Shown piece by piece: positions 14,626 through 19,146 of a stretch of 19,146 nt of DNA. The notes under the pieces were generated by a model. It was not told the origin of the DNA, did no database searches, and worked only from the letters and a program-made list of their open reading frames with translations. The position numbers and the translations under genes are program-made. Every line of letters starts with the position of its first letter. Position 1 is the stretch's first letter. Origin of the DNA: Pirellulaceae bacterium (GTDB taxonomy: Bacteria > Planctomycetota > Planctomycetia > Pirellulales > Pirellulaceae); the NCBI GenBank assembly GCA_022448645.1, contig JAKVBZ010000089.1, forward strand, positions 2,198 through 21,343, read 5' to 3'.

Positions 14626-14823
14626 AGAGTATTCGTCCCTTTCAACGAAACATATCGGATCCATAGATGGTTCAACAAACCTGGTTTTACAACTCGATTC
14701 CCCCACGTATAGTAAGTCTTCAGGCGTTTCCCAAACGAAAACAGGCGGGTCTTCACACCCCTTCCCAACGTGGAACGGGTGGGCCTAGCCGCCGTCCAGG
14801 TATTGAATCGGACTTTGGTGAAA

Positions 14824-14903
14824 CGAAACAGCCTTTCGACCGACGTAGAGCTGTATTCCTGCTTATCGGCTCCGCTGCCACGTCCACCAATCGAAACAGC
14901 CTT
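14824..14903. repeat. 12-base direct repeat flanking the end of the PLP-enzyme gene
   Basis: CGAAACAGCCTT occurs at 14824-14835 and again at 14892-14903, a 68-base period. The second copy touches the stop codon of the minus-strand PLP-enzyme gene. The rest of the 277-base gap up to 14626 shows no gene or clear promoter to my eye. The repeat may be chance or a remnant of a short duplication. Confidence 0.4.
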
Positions 14904-16045
14904 CAAATCGTGATGATGCGATCTCGCGACAAAACGTCCCACCGTTCCCGCATCCGTCCGTCGCGAATCACATAGGCAAACTTATGCAAAGCCGTGGTGG
15001 GACAGATATGAAATGGAATGGCCAGCAGTTCATCTCCGGGATGATACTTCTCTGCCTGGGAAGTTTCGATTACCAGGTGTTCTTCATTCTGCAGCACCAA
15101 TTTTGCATCCGGTACATCGAGAAAACTGACTCGGCGGTCCAACGGTGGATCCGATGCTACTGCTTTGTACCCTAAATCCAGCGTCACCCGCTCTTGAGTG
15201 GGCCGACTGATCACGCGAGTCAACAACAGAGCGGCCGGCTCGAATTGCAAATCGCAAAACTTTTCCATGTAACCGACATCTTGAAACACACAGGTTCCTG
15301 GGCTCAATTCAATCGCTTCGTCGTCGATCTCGGCATATACCGGAAAAGTTCCCGTCCCTCCCAACACCATCCGGGGAACAGGCCAGCCGTGACCCACCAA
15401 TTCATCTCGGAATTTGGACATGGCATTCCAACAGGCCAATCCAGCTGCCCGGCGATCGACAATATCAGCATGATGGTTATGCCCGTCGTACACGTGTAAT
15501 CCTCCAGGCTCCACCCCTCCCGTCTCAACAAGCTGACGATACAAATCAAGCGCCTTCGGTCCGGGACTGACACCTGTGCGATGCATACCCGCGTCCATAT
15601 CCAGCAACACATCGACTTGCTGGTTTGCCTCAACCAAAGCTTGGCCCAACTCGGAAATGGGTTTGGCATGGTCCGCTGTAACCGCGAAACTCACGTTGGG
15701 AAAAGCCTGCACAAACTGAACGGTCCTTGCAATGTTGGGGCCCACGACATTATAGGCCAACACCACATCACGGACTCCGGCCTCGGCCAACATTTCCGCT
15801 TCTGCAAAAGTGGCCGCTTTAAATTTGGTGATCCCATGATCGAGATGAATTTTGGAAACTTCACTCATCTTATGTGTTTTGCAATGAGTGCGCAGGCGGG
15901 ACGCCGCGCCTGCAATGGCAACCATCTGCGACAAGTTCCGTTCAATGACATCGTAAAAAAGCACAATCCCGGGCGAGACAATCTCCGACGTGTCCGCAAT
16001 GATATAATTAGAACTCAACAATTCTGCGGTTAGTGATTGGGCCAT
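14903..16045 (-). CDS. D-serine dehydratase / D-threonine aldolase family PLP enzyme
   Basis: This 380-residue fold-type III PLP enzyme has an alanine-racemase-like N-terminal barrel and a metal-binding C-terminal domain. The Schiff-base lysine is in LRTHCKTHK (K56). LLDMDAGMHRTGV, LHVYDGHNHH and VLGGTGTFPVY are barrel motifs; ELSPGTCVFQDVGYM is conserved. Near the C-terminus PFHICPTTALH supplies His346-x-Cys348. In characterised relatives, eukaryotic D-serine dehydratase binds zinc through His-x-Cys, while D-threonine aldolase binds manganese through His-x-Asp. This one is closer to the dehydratase pattern, though many bacterial members are simply named D-TA family. ATG 16045 with AGGGAT upstream is chosen; the frame is open 31 codons further up without similarity. 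No signal peptide is present. Confidence 0.88.
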   Translation of the reverse strand: MAQSLTAELLSSNYIIADTSEIVSPGIVLFYDVIERNLSQMVAIAGAASRLRTHCKTHKMSEVSKIHLDHGITKFKAATFAEAEMLAEAGVRDVVLAYNVVGPNIARTVQFVQAFPNVSFAVTADHAKPISELGQALVEANQQVDVLLDMDAGMHRTGVSPGPKALDLYRQLVETGGVEPGGLHVYDGHNHHADIVDRRAAGLACWNAMSKFRDELVGHGWPVPRMVLGGTGTFPVYAEIDDEAIELSPGTCVFQDVGYMEKFCDLQFEPAALLLTRVISRPTQERVTLDLGYKAVASDPPLDRRVSFLDVPDAKLVLQNEEHLVIETSQAEKYHPGDELLAIPFHICPTTALHKFAYVIRDGRMRERWDVLSRDRIITI

Positions 16046-16099
16046 AGCGTTATCCCTGAGAATCATCCTTCCATCACATAAAACGTTTCTTGTCGCCTC

Positions 16100-16114
16100 A
16101 ACCAACCGTTGGTT
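16100..16114. promoter_or_regulatory. palindromic operator candidate
   Basis: AACCAAC (16100-16106), a central C, and GTTGGTT (16108-16114) form a perfect 7-base inverted repeat, 55 bases before the PLP-enzyme start codon in the divergent promoter region. A dimeric repressor or activator site is possible; no cognate regulator gene lies beside it. Confidence 0.3.
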
Positions 16115-16242
16115 TTGACCCTGATGGGGTGGTTCCACTGTCAGTCAACGTCGCACCATTCATCGCATCAAGATTTGGAGAACTCCCAACAGTTTACGAC
16201 CATGGACTGGGAGTGGAAAGGGACCTACAGATCCCCATCGAA

Positions 16243-16271
16243 TTGACGCACCAACGGGACGTGTGTAAAAT
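16243..16271 (+). promoter_or_regulatory. predicted promoter for the Ser/Thr kinase gene
   Basis: TTGACG (16243-16248, 5 of 6) and TAAAAT (16266-16271, 5 of 6) are separated by 17 bases, the best sigma-70-like promoter in the window. Transcription would start near 16278, leaving a leader of about 145 bases before the TTG start at 16424. Confidence 0.6.
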
Positions 16272-16423
16272 AATTAGATCATTTCTCTTATGTGGACCAT
16301 TCGTCCAGGGCGCCTTGCGTCAATCACTGAAACTGATCGAGACAATGCCAATCGAGTGCCGTTAGTGACTGCGCTGATGGCATCGCCGATGACAAGAGCA
16401 CGTCCAGAATAGGAGCCGCTGAG

Positions 16424-16951
16424 TTGTCTAGCACTCGCCGCGGGACAGATGGGTCAGGCGATGATTCTCACGAAGCCGACTCAGCCATTCCAACGGCCGC
16501 ATCGCACGCGCCGCTGACGCCGGAACAGCCTATCGTACCTGATGATCCCACGGTCATTCGCCGACCAACATCATCCGATCCGGTCGAAAAGCAGATAACC
16601 GTTATCTCGGGCGGCGGAAAGATACTACCTACCTCCAACAGCATCAGCACCAATGAACTCGGTCAGATGCTGGAAGGAGAAATGCTAGGACCGCTGCGAT
16701 TGGACAAGTTTATCGGTGGCGGAGGCATGGGAGCCGTATTTCGTGCTCACGATACCAACCTCAGCCGAACGGTCGCGGTCAAGATCTTGTTGGGCCGAGG
16801 CTCCGGTGGGGACTTAAAAAAACGCTTTCAATTGGAAGCGCAGCCCGCCTCGACCATGAAAACATCGCCCGTGTCTTTTATGTTGGTGAACACGACAATT
16901 GGAATTACATCGTTTTCGAATACATCGATGGCATCAACATTCGCGACTTAG
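16424..16951 (+). pseudogene. Ser/Thr protein kinase, 5' part, frameshifted
   Basis: The frame begins at TTG 16424, with AGGAG 8 bases upstream. Residues 1-85 are a Ser/Pro/Asp-rich lead. The kinase domain starts at GPLRLDKF, with the Gly loop IGGGGMGAVF (97-106), the ATP-binding Lys in VAVKIL (K120), and the alpha-C Glu in RFQLEAQ (E138). After CAG (16841-16843) the frame leaves kinase sequence, reading PASTMKTS and random residues to a stop at 16949-16951. The continuation of the kinase, SAARLDHENIARVF, is found in the -1 frame. One net base (modulo 3) is missing. As sequenced, this fragment would give a 175-residue protein with the Gly loop and Lys but no catalytic loop. See the finding on the 7-base repeat. 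A sequencing or assembly error is possible. Confidence 0.85.
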
Positions 16952-19146
16952 TGCACCAACACGGACCACTTTTGATAGACGACGTCGTCAACTACACGCT
17001 GCAAGTCGCCGAGGCACTTCATCACGCGTCTCGCCGAGACGTCGTTCACCGTGACATCAAACCTTCCAACGTATTAGTCACCCCAACCGGACGAGCAAAG
17101 CTAGTCGACATGGGGCTTGCTCGACTACACCATCTAGACTCGACGAACGATGACTTGACTGCCAGCGGTGTCACCCTGGGTACGTTCGACTACATTTCGC
17201 CAGAACAAGCACGTGATCCGCGTGTCGCGGATGTGCGCAGTGACATTTATTCCTTGGGTTGCACGTTGTTTTTTATGTTGTCCGGCCGGCCACCTTTTCC
17301 TGAGGGTACGGTGCTGCAAAAACTTCTAAGCCACACCAGTGATGATCCGCCGGACATCCATCATTATCGAGGTGATATCCCTCTGGAACTAGGATCCGTT
17401 TTAAACACCATGTTGGCGAAATCTCCTCATGCACGCCAACAAACAGCCAGCCAGCTTATTGGAGAACTTTTACTGGTAGCCGACAAACACAATTTATCTT
17501 CTGCTACTCGTAGCGGAACCGTTTGGGTGACTCCAGCGAAAACGACTCTTACGTTTTGGGAAAAGCACGTATCCTGGATCATGTCGTGCATGCTATTACT
17601 TGCGATTGTTTCGGCGTGGGGTTTTTTTCGTTCAAGTCCAGTGATTCAACCAAATGAACCAATCGTGGTTCACGTGCAGGAGTCAACAACATCACCCACG
17701 TCGACAGCTGCAGAAGACGCAATAGGGGCCACGTCTTCCTTGGAACCATCCGTGGGACAAACTAACGACCGAGAACCTGAAGATGATCCCGACATAGACC
17801 ACTCTGAAGGGCCGGAAACGTTACGGGACACGAATACGGAATTCGCACCTTCAAACACCGACAACTCTGTGCCAAACACACCGCTGAAAACTCAAAACGA
17901 GCCGCCAACTGCTCCATCGGATTCCGGTGAGGCCATGCCGACGAACACGCCAGAACAAAATCAGTCCACCGAAAATCCCGAAGCAAATCAACCTGGATCA
18001 GACTCACCCGATGAGCCCCATCTATTAGCAGGACAGCCTGCCCTGATCGTCGTGGGAGCCCCCAATGACGAACCGGTGAATGACGTGATGTTTTTTGCAG
18101 ACTTGGATTCTGCGTTGAACTATCTTTACATGGACGCCCGTCACGCTCGTCGGCTCAAGGCGATCGAGTTACGATATTCTGGCCATCCGGCCACCCCTCA
18201 ACGACCGGTCACCGTACGACTTCCACGCGTGACTCTACGAGCTGGCGAGGGTTACGCTCCTATTTTGACTTTTAACTCAGGAGACTTTGACCATACCTCG
18301 ATGATTACGTTGCGGGACACGGAACTGACACTTCAAAGCATCCATTTCGAAGTGCAATTACCATATCCGGTCGATCAATGGAGTTTTTTCGAATTACACG
18401 GAACGTCTCAGCTGAGCCTCAATGATTGCACAGTCACGATGAAGAATTCAGCTCGCGGCCGCAAGTCGTTCTATGAAAATGCTGCCTTCTTTCGCCTGGC
18501 ACAGGAAACCGATTCGATCACGATCGACCAAGACGAACGGTCTCACGAGACCGACACACATGAACTCTCCGTGGAACTTCAAAACTGCATCTTGCGAGGA
18601 GAAGCATCGGTAATCCGTGCACAACCACTAACCCCGGCACAGTTTGTGTGGTCCAATGGGGTCTTGATAACCACGGAGTACTTGCTGGACGTAACTGTCT
18701 CGGCTGTTGAACCAGGCAAACAATCACCACTTGTGGAAGTCGTTCTTTCACATGTAACGGCCGCTGCCGATCAGGGCCTTTGTCGACTCCGCTGTCCTGA
18801 TCGAGCACCACATCAGGAAGCGGTAGTGTTTCAATGTGACGAATCCGTAATCCTTCTACCGGACAAAGAACCCCTCATCCTTCAGCAATCGACGTCAGCA
18901 CTAGAATCACTGACGACACACGTTCATTTCCAAGGCAATCACAATGTGTTCCTGGTCCGGACCGATCCGACCGCTCAAACCTCGACACCTTATCTGATAG
19001 TGGAACCCGTAGCGGACTCATCCACCTTAACCCCGCAAACTTACGACTATCAATCATGCACACGACTCTTCCATGCGTCGAGCGACAGTTGGTACGAACT
19101 ACCGATTCCTGAGTGGTCATTGCCCGGAACGGAACATCCCACTCAC
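16843..19146 (+). CDS. receptor-like Ser/Thr protein kinase, main part (frame -1; runs off the right edge)
   Basis: From 16843 this frame is open for 768 codons to the window end. It continues the kinase: ARLDHENIARVFYVGE, hinge IVFEYIDG, catalytic loop VVHRDIKPSN, Mg loop LVDMGLAR (DMG for DFG), activation segment TLGTFDYISPEQ, and RSDIYSLGCTLFFMLSGRPPFP. All catalytic residues are intact. A membrane segment, WIMSCMLLLAIVSAWGFF (about 17572-17631), follows. A Ser/Thr/Asp/Glu/Pro/Asn-rich spacer covers about 17640-18020. A beta-rich outer domain then has repeated short strands such as LRDTELTLQSIHFEV and LQNCILRGE, suggestive of a right-handed parallel beta-helix. Topology is therefore kinase inside, sensor or binding domain outside. 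Without the upstream frame it lacks its Gly loop, Lys and start codon; a possible secondary start is GTG 16951. The partner and signal are unknown. Confidence 0.85.

Larger units (their letters stand above)
16046..16423. other. 378-base divergent intergenic region
   Basis: It separates the PLP-enzyme gene from the kinase gene and holds the kinase promoter and a 15-base palindrome, listed separately. An open frame of 91 codons on the plus strand (16090-16365) has no recognisable motif, no ribosome site and overlaps the promoter, so I do not call it a gene. Confidence 0.6.

Noticed and set aside
16090..16365. 91-codon plus-strand open frame before the kinase gene
   Set aside because: It starts at a TTG without a ribosome site, overlaps the kinase promoter and resembles nothing known.
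16814..16825. Run of seven A in TTA-AAA-AAA-CGC as a programmed -1 frameshift site for the kinase
   Set aside because: The heptamer A-AAA-AAA is slippery and in the right frame, but slipping there gives KKTLSIGSAARLD and removes RFQLEAQ with the alpha-C Glu. The frame-0 sequence is canonical up to Q140, so the break lies later. A low-level slippage product cannot be excluded.

Overview
The window looks like chromosomal DNA from a planctomycete (Planctomycetota, probably Pirellulales or a relative). The evidence is a DUF1559 protein with a finger-like N-terminus, a membrane Ser/Thr kinase with a DMG activation motif and a large non-cytoplasmic tail, a Tat-exported TIM-barrel epimerase-like protein, a sialate O-acetylesterase, and a DUF6513/pterin-binding gene of the kind found in bacteria with archaeal-type C1 carriers. 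These calls come from recognising motifs; no database was searched. No tRNA, rRNA, CRISPR array or insertion sequence was seen.

Layout. 1-1668 is on the minus strand: the 5' part of mraZ (cut by the window edge), its promoter and a four-box operator, then a GT4 glycosyltransferase. 1866-4857 is on the plus strand: queA, a 436-base gap holding a foldable inverted-repeat element and a promoter, a Nudix-like protein, and a zinc-finger DUF1559 protein. 5116-6267 is a minus-strand stand-alone acyltransferase of the FabD fold with altered substrate-site residues. 6452-11021 is a plus-strand block: an SDR lacking the usual Ser/Tyr, a DUF6513-dihydropteroate-synthase-like protein, pabB and pabA. This block probably serves pterin C1-carrier synthesis, plausibly tetrahydromethanopterin. 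11213-12154 is the Tat TIM-barrel protein. 12162-16045 is on the minus strand: a nitrilase-family amidase, a sialate O-acetylesterase and a D-serine dehydratase/D-threonine aldolase-family enzyme. 16424 to the window end is a plus-strand receptor-like Ser/Thr kinase broken by a frameshift inside the kinase domain.

The strongest observations are four. (1) The mraZ operator has four TGGnG boxes at exact 10-base steps, the last one over the start codon. (2) The kinase frameshift is explained exactly by loss of one copy of a 7-base tandem repeat (AGCGCAG); restoring it rebuilds a canonical kinase segment. (3) The SDR without its usual catalytic residues sits beside a DHPS-like gene and PABA synthesis genes. 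(4) The acyltransferase keeps its Ser/His dyad but appears to have lost the FPGQG-type loop and the carboxylate-binding Arg.
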